Shown here: positions 1 through 7,550 of the stretch, one piece after another | How the letters are laid out: the number at the start of each line of letters is the position of its first letter | Numbering within the stretch: the stretch's first letter is position 1 | Source: Bdellovibrionales bacterium | GTDB taxonomy: Bacteria > Bdellovibrionota > Bacteriovoracia > Bacteriovoracales > Bacteriovoracaceae | DNA length: 64,000 nucleotides | Assembly (NCBI GenBank): GCA_018646675.1 | Contig: JABGUH010000010.1 | Span: 1-64,000, forward strand | Direction: 5' to 3' | Position numbers and translations under genes: made by a program | Notes under the pieces: model-generated | Database searches by the model: none | Seen by the model: the letters and a program-made list of their open reading frames with translations, nothing else | What the model was told of the DNA's origin: nothing

Positions 1-897
1 CGAATCTTTGACCAACACCGCCCCGACAAGGTAATGCACCTTGCGGCCGAGTCTCACGTCGATCGCTCCATCGATGGGCCAGCAGAGTTTATCCACACCA
101 ATATCACCGGTACCTACACGCTGTTAGAGGTGGCCCGTAACTACTGGGCCAAGCGGTTGTCAGATGGTGGCCCCAAAGCGACTTCTTCTTTCCGTTTCCA
201 CCACATCTCGACCGATGAGGTCTACGGAGATTTAGGTAGTGATAGTGGTGACCTGTTTACCGAGGAGACTTCCTACGCTCCAAGTTCACCCTACTCGGCC
301 AGTAAGGCCGCCAGCGACCACCTAGTACGGGCCTGGCACCGCACCTATGGCCTGCCAGTAGTAATCACCAACTGCTCCAACAACTACGGCCCCTATCAAT
401 TCCCAGAAAAACTAATTCCGCTGGTCATCTTAAACGCTCTTCAAGGTAAGCCCTTACCTGTATATGGCAAGGGAGACCAGATCAGAGACTGGTTATATGT
501 CGAAGACCACGCCCGTGCGTTAGTGCGAGTGATGTTAGAGGGGGCAGATGGCCAGACCTATAATATTGGTGGGCATAATGAGCAGCAAAATATCGATGTA
601 GTTAAGACCATCTGTTCGATTATGGATGAGTTGGTGCCGGTGGGGGATGAGCGTTGTTTGGCAGGAACAGGTATTAATGGCTATGCAGATTTAATTACCT
701 TCGTTGCTGACCGACCAGGCCACGATCTGCGCTATGCTATCGATGCTAGCAAGATTGAGCGAGAGCTGGGGTGGCTACCGCAAGAGAGTTTTGAGAGTGG
801 AATTAGAAAGACGGTACAGTGGTATCTGGACAATGAGAGTTGGTGGCAGCGGGTGCGAGATGGTAGTTATCGCGGTGAGCGGCTAGGGTTAGGGTAG
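1..897 (+). CDS. rfbB: dTDP-glucose 4,6-dehydratase, 5' end outside window
   Basis: This NAD-dependent SDR enzyme converts dTDP-glucose to dTDP-4-keto-6-deoxyglucose, a precursor of rhamnose and other deoxysugars. The reading frame is open from base 1, so the N-terminal Rossmann glycine motif and the true start lie upstream. The catalytic Asp-Glu pair follows the Thr at 211-213 (TDE, 211-219). The Tyr-x3-Lys pair lies at 292-306 (YSASK). The [14 protein letters not shown] stretch and the RDWLYVEDH stretch are typical of RmlB. No rmlA, rmlC or rmlD homologue of the dTDP pathway appears in the window, so the rest of that pathway must be elsewhere. The gene is GC-richer than the polysaccharide genes that start at 1.7 kb. 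Identification is firm; only the start is unknown. Confidence 0.95.
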   Translation, partial: RIFDQHRPDKVMHLAAESHVDRSIDGPAEFIHTNITGTYTLLEVARNYWAKRLSDGGPKATSSFRFHHISTDEVYGDLGSDSGDLFTEETSYAPSSPYSASKAASDHLVRAWHRTYGLPVVITNCSNNYGPYQFPEKLIPLVILNALQGKPLPVYGKGDQIRDWLYVEDHARALVRVMLEGADGQTYNIGGHNEQQNIDVVKTICSIMDELVPVGDERCLAGTGINGYADLITFVADRPGHDLRYAIDASKIERELGWLPQESFESGIRKTVQWYLDNESWWQRVRDGSYRGERLGLG

Positions 898-927
898 AAA
901 GATTTTGACGTGATTTTGGTTTGTTCT

Positions 928-956
928 TTGACATTACAAGGATTTAGATATAGAAA
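928..956 (+). promoter_or_regulatory. candidate sigma70-type promoter of the polysaccharide operon
   Basis: A consensus -35 hexamer TTGACA (928-933) is followed after 17 bases by TAGAAA (951-956), a 4-of-6 match to the -10 consensus. It lies after the rfbB stop codon and upstream of the leader hairpin and ops element, where an operon promoter would be expected. A second possible -10, TATAGA at 949-954, has a 15-base spacer. This is a sequence match only; no start site is known. Confidence 0.4.
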
Positions 957-1020
957 CAGTTAGTTTTAAAAAAACGTTCAAGGTTGTACGCACTGTGAGT
1001 TGTAGATAAGCAGTGTCTCT

Positions 1021-1047
1021 CTCAAGTAATTTTCTAATTAACTTGAG
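1021..1047 (+). promoter_or_regulatory. leader stem-loop just upstream of ops
   Basis: CTCAAGT (1021-1027) pairs with ACTTGAG (1041-1047). The inner AATT segments can extend the stem with one bulged A. It sits in the untranslated leader, two bases before the ops element, with no T-run after it, so it looks like a leader RNA structure rather than a terminator. Its role, if any, is inferred from position. Confidence 0.4.
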
Positions 1048-1049
1048 GT

Positions 1050-1061
1050 GGCGGTAGCGTG
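1050..1061 (+). promoter_or_regulatory. ops element (JUMPstart core), RfaH recruitment site
   Basis: The 12 bases GGCGGTAGCGTG match the ops core exactly. In gammaproteobacteria ops pauses RNA polymerase and recruits the NusG paralogue RfaH, which suppresses Rho-dependent termination in long LPS, capsule and similar operons. It lies 72 bases before the EPS-associated regulator and precedes about 39 kb of mostly co-directional polysaccharide genes. This suggests that the whole block depends on RfaH-type antitermination. The match is seen directly; the RfaH dependence is inferred. Confidence 0.85.
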
Positions 1062-1133
1062 CCAAAATTCTCTTTATAAGTCAACAAGTCAAACAGTGAA
1101 TACCAAATAACTTAATATAATTAGCAATAAAAG

Positions 1134-1469
1134 ATGAGTAGCCGCCAAGCTAAATTGCAAGAAGATACTTACGTGCGAGTGATGCGTCTGCTCGAAGAGC
1201 GTCCTCACATCTCACAGCGAGAGTTGGCCCGTACTTTGGGGGTTAGTCTCGGTGGTATTAATTACTGCATGACGGCCCTGATTGATAAAGGGTTGGTTAA
1301 AGTAGAAAACTTTAAGCGTAATAAGAGTGGACGTCTTGGTTATCTATATCTGCTGACGCCGACAGGGATTAGTGAGAAGACTAAGCTAACGGCTAGTTTT
1401 CTCAGTCGCAAAATGGAAGAGTACGAGGCGTTGAAGGTGGAGATTGAGCAGTTAGGAGGGGAGTTTTGA
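1134..1469 (+). CDS. EPS-associated MarR-family transcriptional regulator
   Basis: This is a 111-residue DNA-binding protein. Residues about 10-75 form a winged helix-turn-helix (HISQRELARTLGVSLGGIN recognition region), followed by a wing and a C-terminal helix (about 88-108) that could mediate dimerisation. It matches the small MarR-like proteins typically found as the first gene of exopolysaccharide operons (EPS-associated MarR family). It is the first gene after the ops leader and ends 199 bases before the sulfation module. The likely role is local control of polysaccharide expression; target and ligand are unknown. The ATG at 1134 has only a weak upstream purine tract (AAAAG). Confidence 0.85.
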   Translation: MSSRQAKLQEDTYVRVMRLLEERPHISQRELARTLGVSLGGINYCMTALIDKGLVKVENFKRNKSGRLGYLYLLTPTGISEKTKLTASFLSRKMEEYEALKVEIEQLGGEF

Positions 1470-1668
1470 ATCAGTATTTTCTCTTGGATTACGGTGTGGA
1501 GAGGTCTCAGCCTATTCTAAGAATCGAAAATTTAATTTGCTTTATTCACTGTAATTATTTGATAGAAAAGCTTCAACGCAGATGGTAATAAGTGGGTTGT
1601 TTTAGTGTTGAGAAAGTTGAGAATACAATTATTTATAAACAAATTATTGCTAACCAAATGAGGTAAAA

Positions 1669-3858
1669 ATGCATTTTTTGGATAAAGAAATTCTATGTAC
1701 TTTAGGACCAAGCTCTCGCAGTGAACGGGTTATTTCGCGGCTTGAGGCACTAGGTGTGAATCTATTTAGAATAAACTTATCTCATACTTCAGTCGAAGAT
1801 CTGCCTGAGATTATTACTGATATTCAACAGAAAACATCCATTCCCATTTGTCTTGATACTGAAGGTGCTCAGATTAGAACCGGTAAGTTAGTGAACAATA
1901 GTATTACAGTTAAAGAGAATAGCTATTTTCATATTGTATCAAATATTTTAGTTGGCGATGATAGCAAAATGAATTTATATCCTGCATGTGTGATTGATGA
2001 GCTAAAGGTGGGAGATCTCATTACTATTGATTTTAATTCTGTCTTAGTGCAAATTATAGGGCGAGATAGTATTGGGCTAAAGGCTAGAGTCATTACTGGG
2101 GGTGTAATTGGTAGCAATAAAGCGGTAAGTGCAGATCGAAGGATCTCCCTGCCGGCCCTAACTGACAAGGACGTTAAGGCTGTAAAAATTGGTGTGGAGA
2201 TGGGAATTACTAATTTTGCTCTATCTTTTGCCAATAGAGTTGAGGATGTTGAATTATTGCTAGATATTGTCGGAGATGATTGTTTTATCATATCTAAAAT
2301 TGAAACACTCCTTGGTATACAGAACCAAAGAGATATTTCGACGAGATGTAATGCATTACTGTTAGATCGTGGAGACCTATCAAGAGAGTTACCTATTGAG
2401 CAAATCCCACGAGCACAGAAAATGATAATTGAAAGAGCAAAAGAGAGTGGTGTTAAGTGCTATGTAGCAACGAACCTACTTGAATCTATGTGTAGTCAGC
2501 CAAATCCGACAAGAGCAGAAGTTAACGATATTTTTAATACGCTTAATGATGGAGCGGATGGCCTTGTACTTGCAGCAGAAACTGCTATTGGTGACTACCC
2601 TGTAGAGTGTGCTATCATGATAAAAAAAATCATTAATGAATTTACATTTTTCTCAAATGATGCCCCATTGTCGTTAGAGAAAACAACTATAAAAAACCCA
2701 TATCAATTAGTTCGGCCTCATGGAGGAAAACTTGTTGAGCGAATCATAAATAATAGCAAACAGTCTAATCTGAAGTCATTACACAGGCTTAATGTAAAGA
2801 TGTCAGACTTAATGAATTTAGAGCAAATAGCAATTGGCACATACTCACCACTTGAAGGTTTTCAGAGTAAGGAAGAAGTAGAATCGATACTAAATAATTA
2901 CGCTTTGCCTGACGGGACAGTCTGGACTTTGCCCGTTATGCTTCAAGTAGAACTTGCGGATATAAATAATATCTCAGTTGGTGATACAATAGCTCTTAGT
3001 AAAGAAGGTGATCAGACGATTTACGGCACTCTTGAGCTTAGTGAAATTTACTCCTATGATTTGAAAAATTTGGCAAAACGAATATTTTCAACAGATAGCG
3101 AGACCCATCCTGGGGTAAAGCTGTTATGCAATAATGGCTCATACTTTCTTGCAGGAAAAATTGAACTTGCAGAGAGGCTTCCTTCTATTCATAAATATCA
3201 GGAGCTGACTCCTAGGCAAACAAGGTCAATATTTGAAAACAAGTCATGGACACGTATTGTCGGTTTTCATACAAGAAATGTAGCACATCGAGCGCACGAG
3301 TACCTGCAAAACCAATCACTTGAAAAACTTCATTGTGATGCAGTATTCATCCATCCTTTAGTTGGACCGAAGAAAAAAGGAGATTATGAGTCAGATATTA
3401 TTTTGAAAAGCTATGAGCTAATAATAAAGAAATATTTTAAAGATGACACTGCTTTGGTAGCTGCTTTCCAGAGTTATCCAAGATACTCAGGTCCTAGAGA
3501 AGCCGTGTTTACTGCAATCTGTCGTAAGAACTTTGGATGTAGTCATTTTATTGTTGGCAGGGATCATTCTGGTGTAGGTAGCTTTTATGGGCCGACTGCA
3601 TCCCAAGAGTTGTTTAAAGAGCTTTCAGATCTTGATATTATTCCTATATTTTTTGATGAAATAAGCTACTGTAAAAAATGTGAAAGATTAACAGATAAGT
3701 GTGAGCATGACCGTGCAGAAAAAGATAGTATTAGTGGGACTGATGGTCGTGGAATGATTGAAAAACAGATTATACCGCCAGACTGGTACATGAGAACAGA
3801 GATTTCTGAATATTTAATTTCTGAAATTAATAGGGCTGGCAGTGTGTTCGTTGAGTAA
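1669..3858 (+). CDS. pyruvate kinase domain fused to ATP sulfurylase
   Basis: This 729-residue protein carries a pyruvate kinase A+B domain (about 1-325) joined to a sulfate adenylyltransferase (about 345-729). In the kinase part the key positions are kept: R34, N36 and S38 (FRINLSH), D63 (DTEGAQIRTG), K210 and E212 (SKIE), D236 (RGDLS), T268 (ATNLLESM) and the PTRAEV motif. The usual C-terminal regulatory domain of pyruvate kinase is absent, and ATP sulfurylase takes its place. In the sulfurylase part H534-T-R-N537, HRAH (540-543), HPLVGPKKKGD, G630-R-D-H633 and a CxxC...C...H zinc-type site (C668, C671, C678, H680) are visible. Product: adenylylsulfate from ATP and sulfate. The kinase half may regenerate ATP from the ADP released by the neighbouring APS kinase, using phosphoenolpyruvate (inference). 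It overlaps cysC by 17 bases. Confidence 0.88.
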   Translation: MHFLDKEILCTLGPSSRSERVISRLEALGVNLFRINLSHTSVEDLPEIITDIQQKTSIPICLDTEGAQIRTGKLVNNSITVKENSYFHIVSNILVGDDSKMNLYPACVIDELKVGDLITIDFNSVLVQIIGRDSIGLKARVITGGVIGSNKAVSADRRISLPALTDKDVKAVKIGVEMGITNFALSFANRVEDVELLLDIVGDDCFIISKIETLLGIQNQRDISTRCNALLLDRGDLSRELPIEQIPRAQKMIIERAKESGVKCYVATNLLESMCSQPNPTRAEVNDIFNTLNDGADGLVLAAETAIGDYPVECAIMIKKIINEFTFFSNDAPLSLEKTTIKNPYQLVRPHGGKLVERIINNSKQSNLKSLHRLNVKMSDLMNLEQIAIGTYSPLEGFQSKEEVESILNNYALPDGTVWTLPVMLQVELADINNISVGDTIALSKEGDQTIYGTLELSEIYSYDLKNLAKRIFSTDSETHPGVKLLCNNGSYFLAGKIELAERLPSIHKYQELTPRQTRSIFENKSWTRIVGFHTRNVAHRAHEYLQNQSLEKLHCDAVFIHPLVGPKKKGDYESDIILKSYELIIKKYFKDDTALVAAFQSYPRYSGPREAVFTAICRKNFGCSHFIVGRDHSGVGSFYGPTASQELFKELSDLDIIPIFFDEISYCKKCERLTDKCEHDRAEKDSISGTDGRGMIEKQIIPPDWYMRTEISEYLISEINRAGSVFVE

Positions 3859-4411
3859 TAAAGCTCATGTTTTCTGGTTTTCTGGGCTTTCGGGGTCAGG
3901 CAAAACCACTATTGCAAATAGGGTTATGAAGTTGTTAAAGGAAAGCAACTATAACGCTTTAATTTTAGATGGGGATGATGTTCGTGCGAGACATAAGCAG
4001 ACGTTAGGTTTTTCAAAGGCTGATATTACTTTGAATAATAGACTCATTCTTGACTTATGCATTTTTGAACAGAAAAATTACAATGCTATACTAGTGCCTG
4101 TTATATCTCCTTTTCGAGAGTCAAGGTTGGCTGCTCGCAAGAAATTGGGTAATAAGTTTTCAGAGATTTATTTTTCTGCAAGCCTGGAGACAGTCGTGAG
4201 TAGGGATGTAAAAGGTTTATATCGAAAGGCGCAACAAGGAATTATCCATAATATGATTGGTTATTCTGGAAACTCTCCTTATGAAAAACCAAGAAACCCA
4301 GACTATGTTGTAGATACTGAAGCAAGCTCTATCAAGAGAGCTTCAGAAAATTTTTTTTGCTTTATTGAAAAAATGCTTAGTGAAAAGAGTAGAGTCAATT
4401 GTTCTATATGA
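3842..4411 (+). CDS. cysC: adenylylsulfate kinase
   Basis: This 189-residue cytoplasmic kinase phosphorylates APS to PAPS, the sulfate donor. The P-loop GLSGSGKT spans residues 15-22. LDGDDVR, the SPFRESR segment and the GLYRKAQ segment match APS kinases. It starts with GTG at 3842 inside the 3' end of the sulfurylase fusion gene and ends in ATGA shared with the sulfotransferase, so the three genes are translationally coupled. An internal TTG at 3851 is an alternative start. Together the three encode sulfate activation and transfer dedicated to this locus. No cysD, cysN or PAP phosphatase gene is present in the window. Confidence 0.92.
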   Translation: MCSLSNKAHVFWFSGLSGSGKTTIANRVMKLLKESNYNALILDGDDVRARHKQTLGFSKADITLNNRLILDLCIFEQKNYNAILVPVISPFRESRLAARKKLGNKFSEIYFSASLETVVSRDVKGLYRKAQQGIIHNMIGYSGNSPYEKPRNPDYVVDTEASSIKRASENFFCFIEKMLSEKSRVNCSI

Positions 4412-5334
4412 AATATAATACAAAATATTGGCAAGAGATGCGACTGGTTGTGCCAAAGATCATTAAACTCTTTGGCAATCCGAAAATTGCATGGGTTCGT
4501 TACCAATATTGCCAAGAGCGGAGTAGTGCAGACATAAAGGCAAGACGGGGAGATATCCAGTACCCTCATAATATTATTTTTTTGGCTGGGATGGGACTCA
4601 GTGGCAGTAGTTGGCTCAAGAATATTCTTGGTCATATCCCTGGTTATTACACCAGGAGAACTCCTATTCCCTATGATATTGCCTACAGGCAAGACATTTG
4701 TGACTCTGCATTTAAATATACCTCAAGCGATACATATAGCTTATTTAAAACTCACTTAAATCCCAAGAAGGAGAACTTAGATTGCATAAGAAGAAATGGT
4801 GTAGATAAAATAATTGTTTTATATAGAGATTTTAGAGATGTTATTCTTTCCGAATGTCATCGACTTCTGAAATATCCTAAACCTAGAGATGCGTATGATT
4901 TTGTTGATTATCAGCGACTGGGATTTGATAAGGCCCTGATGCACCTCCTTAAAGAGACCGGGCCAAGGCAAGTCGCTTGGCTTGATGGGTGGAGACAGCA
5001 CGCAAAAAAACAGCCACAGGATTTTCATTTCTTAACTTTTGAGGAGTTAAGGCAAGATACTTACACAGCCTATAAACGTGTGTTGGATTTTTACCAAATT
5101 CAGCTATCTGATGATGTGGTTAGACAAGCTCTTGCTAGCTCTTTGGGCAGGAAAGAAGTGTTGGAGAACATCGCTGAGTCTCAAGTTCTTCCCTGGGCCC
5201 GGTCTTCTACTTTTAGACGTGGAGAAGTTGGTGGCTGGAAGGAAGAATTTAAAAAGGATCATATTAATCTTGCAAAAGATAAGTTGGGTCAAGCTTTAAT
5301 TGATAATGGGTTTGAAACAGATTTTAACTGGTAA
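4408..5334 (+). CDS. PAPS-dependent sulfotransferase
   Basis: This predicted sulfotransferase (308 residues from ATG 4408) carries the two PAPS-binding motifs of the family. The 5'-phosphosulfate loop is at about residues 60-70 (AGMGLSGSSWL), and the 3'-phosphate motif is at about 139-148 (YRDFRDVILS). Starting at ATG 4408 gives the classic 4-base ATGA overlap with cysC; a TTG at 4399 would add three residues. The acceptor is probably a sugar of the polysaccharide or its lipid-linked precursor, because the gene sits directly behind the PAPS genes at the head of a glycan cluster. No signal peptide is seen, so action in the cytoplasm is expected. The exact acceptor cannot be told from sequence. 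Confidence 0.85.
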   Translation: MKYNTKYWQEMRLVVPKIIKLFGNPKIAWVRYQYCQERSSADIKARRGDIQYPHNIIFLAGMGLSGSSWLKNILGHIPGYYTRRTPIPYDIAYRQDICDSAFKYTSSDTYSLFKTHLNPKKENLDCIRRNGVDKIIVLYRDFRDVILSECHRLLKYPKPRDAYDFVDYQRLGFDKALMHLLKETGPRQVAWLDGWRQHAKKQPQDFHFLTFEELRQDTYTAYKRVLDFYQIQLSDDVVRQALASSLGRKEVLENIAESQVLPWARSSTFRRGEVGGWKEEFKKDHINLAKDKLGQALIDNGFETDFNW

Positions 5335-5506
5335 ATAGAAAATTATAAATTGTAAGTAAATTCCATAAAACAACTATTCGGTTTGTAATAAAGGGCTTGT
5401 TAAATATTATTGCTACTGAATAGCTTGTGGGTTTGTAATGTTGATTGTTCAGTATGCTAACCTTTGTAGTTTTAAATATGAAACAATCTAGGATAGAAGG
5501 GCTGTT

Positions 5507-6583
5507 ATGAATAATTATCTTGAAGTTTTTTCTGGAAAACGTGTCTTTGTTACAGGGCATAATGGCTTCAAAGGGGCTTGGTTAACTTTGCTTTTGGTAG
5601 AGCTTGGGGCAGAGGTTGTTGGCTATTCTTTGCCAGATAACAGGTCGAATTCGACTCATTTTGTTAGCCTGGGACTAAGTTCAAAGATGAGAAGTGTTGA
5701 AGGAGACACACGAGACCTGTCGCATCTAAAGCAGGTCATTAGTGATTTTCAACCAGAGTTTGTATTTCATCTTGCTGCACAACCATTAGTTAAAGAATCA
5801 TATATAAACCCTGTTGAAACTTGCTCTACCAATATAATGGGTGCAGTTAACCTCATGGAGTCAGTAAGACATTGCAAGTCAGTTCGGGCCCTGATTTATG
5901 TTACAACTGACAAGTGTTATGAGAATAAAGAATGGATTTGGGGATACCGTGAATCTGATGCCATGGGGGGGCATGATCCGTATAGCGCTTCAAAGGGGGC
6001 AGCAGAGATTCTGTTTAGTGCATATGCAAGATCATTCTTTGCTAGTCAGAAAAAAATGGGAGCCGCAACTGTTCGCGCAGGTAATGTTATAGGAGGGGGA
6101 GACTGGTCGAAGGATAGGATTATTCCTGATTGCGTTAGAGCATTTGATAATAGGGCCCCCATTGAGATTAGAAGTCCTTATGCAACAAGACCGTGGCAAC
6201 ACGTTTTGGAACCAATCTCAGGGTATATGCAATTGGCGGCTAAATTATATAGTGATCCTAGCGAATATTCTGGAGCATGGAATTTTGGCCCATCTGTACA
6301 GCAAGTAAGAACGGTCCAGGAAGTAACTGAGACTATAATTTCGCATATGGGGTTTGGTGAAATATCTTGTCCTGAAACACCACCAAGCGAACATGAGGCA
6401 CAACTACTACAGCTTAATTGCGATAAGGCTAACTTAGTGCTGGGGTGGTATCCTAGATGGGATGTAGATAAAACACTTGAGGCCACTGCTCTGTGGTATA
6501 AGTCCTACCTTGCTGGAGATGACACCCGTTTGGTTAGCAGAAAGCAATTACATGAATATTTTTTCGAATTAGAATTATCTTAA
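5507..6583 (+). CDS. rfbG: CDP-glucose 4,6-dehydratase
   Basis: This 358-residue SDR enzyme converts CDP-glucose to CDP-4-keto-6-deoxyglucose. The Rossmann motif GHNGFKG is at 17-23, the catalytic TTDK at 133-136, and Tyr159-x3-Lys163 (YSASK) follows. The GNVIGGGDW and RPWQHVLEP segments are characteristic of RfbG rather than RmlB. Its substrate would be made by rfbF (29528-30304), 23 kb downstream in the same cluster. Product use is predicted by the C-methyltransferase, cupin and reductase genes near rfbF. The ATG at 5507 has a GAAGGG ribosome-binding site. The 172-base gap before it contains only short A+T-rich repeats. Confidence 0.93.
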   Translation: MNNYLEVFSGKRVFVTGHNGFKGAWLTLLLVELGAEVVGYSLPDNRSNSTHFVSLGLSSKMRSVEGDTRDLSHLKQVISDFQPEFVFHLAAQPLVKESYINPVETCSTNIMGAVNLMESVRHCKSVRALIYVTTDKCYENKEWIWGYRESDAMGGHDPYSASKGAAEILFSAYARSFFASQKKMGAATVRAGNVIGGGDWSKDRIIPDCVRAFDNRAPIEIRSPYATRPWQHVLEPISGYMQLAAKLYSDPSEYSGAWNFGPSVQQVRTVQEVTETIISHMGFGEISCPETPPSEHEAQLLQLNCDKANLVLGWYPRWDVDKTLEATALWYKSYLAGDDTRLVSRKQLHEYFFELELS

Positions 6584-6669
6584 ATAGTTATATTTATAAT
6601 TTGTTCGTTATGGAAGAATTTGCCAAGTTAGGAGATGAGCTTGATTAAATATGTAAAGGACCCAGGAGT

Positions 6670-7503
6670 TTGGAACTGAAAAATAAAATATTGAAGCTAA
6701 TTTCGGCACCAACCTTAAGAAAAAACGATGAATTGAAGGGCATTCATGATGGCGAGAATTGTTATATTATTGGCAATGGCTCATCTCTAAGAAATATTCA
6801 GCTAGACTATTTTTCTGATCGACCTGCAATATGTATTAATCATTTCTCATTACATAAAGATGCAGCATTGATTGATTACCGGTACCATGTATTAGTAGAA
6901 CCTTTTTTTTGCTATCCATATGTTCGTAATCCGTATATCAATAAGTTGCAATATAATGTCTTTTGGGAAGTTTTTAAAGCATCGTTTTCTGAATACCCAG
7001 ATGTAATATTCTTCACCAGCATTAGTAATAAGTTCGGCAACGTTTTTCCTAATACCAGATATTTGCATCATTTTGGACATCGAAAAGTAGATAAAGGCAT
7101 ATGTGATATCAGTGGGAATTTTAGTTTTTTAGCGGGAGGATTTGCAGCAGCAATAGGTCTAGCAATAAATTTAGGTTTCAAAAGGGCTACACTCTTGGGG
7201 TGTGATTACCTTTTAACACCTATTCGTACTGGACATTTTTATGCCTATGGTGACGGCATGGTCACAAACGATATGACAAATGTGTATGCAAATATTTTGG
7301 ATGAGATTGATGGCTTAATTGAACTATCTATAATAACAGATGAAGGGAGTTCAAAGTGGGTGCAATCTCAAACGTTCAAAGAGTTGTCAGGTCATAATAT
7401 TATTAAGAGACGAAATATTGATGTTATTCGCCCTGAGTATTTAGACATTTTAGCAAAACTGAAGTCCCACAAAGGGTTTTGTGATAAAGTATACAATCAG
7501 TAA
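6670..7503 (+). CDS. putative DUF115 / sialyltransferase-like transferase
   Basis: This 277-residue protein is not recognised with certainty. Near the N-terminus an IIGNGSSL motif followed by a D/N-rich stretch, and later a G(C/I)DY motif (LLGCDYLL) followed by HFYAYG, resemble the nucleotide-binding pattern shared by DUF115 proteins and family 42 sialyltransferases. A role in attaching a nonulosonate made elsewhere in the cluster would fit but is inference. The start is uncertain: TTG 6670 has AGGAG (6664-6668) only one base away, while an in-frame CTG at 6676 is optimally spaced at seven bases. No upstream in-frame ATG exists before a stop at 6646. No membrane segment is seen. Confidence 0.55.
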   Translation: MELKNKILKLISAPTLRKNDELKGIHDGENCYIIGNGSSLRNIQLDYFSDRPAICINHFSLHKDAALIDYRYHVLVEPFFCYPYVRNPYINKLQYNVFWEVFKASFSEYPDVIFFTSISNKFGNVFPNTRYLHHFGHRKVDKGICDISGNFSFLAGGFAAAIGLAINLGFKRATLLGCDYLLTPIRTGHFYAYGDGMVTNDMTNVYANILDEIDGLIELSIITDEGSSKWVQSQTFKELSGHNIIKRRNIDVIRPEYLDILAKLKSHKGFCDKVYNQ

Positions 7504-7550
7504 AAAAACTTTATGTTCTACCTACACGTTTCAGATGTTTGGAGTTGTTG

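Noticed and set aside
1929-2291. 120-codon minus-strand open frame within the pyruvate kinase-sulfurylase gene
   Set aside because: Antisense of a conserved coding region, serine/threonine-rich artefact composition and no ribosome-binding site.
4303-4692. 129-codon minus-strand open frame across the cysC-sulfotransferase junction
   Set aside because: Antisense to two well-supported genes with no family resemblance.
5380-5439. Direct repeat GGTTTGTAAT at 5380-5389 and 5430-5439 before rfbG
   Set aside because: Two 10-base A+T-rich copies in low-complexity DNA; no sign of a mobile element or protein-binding array.
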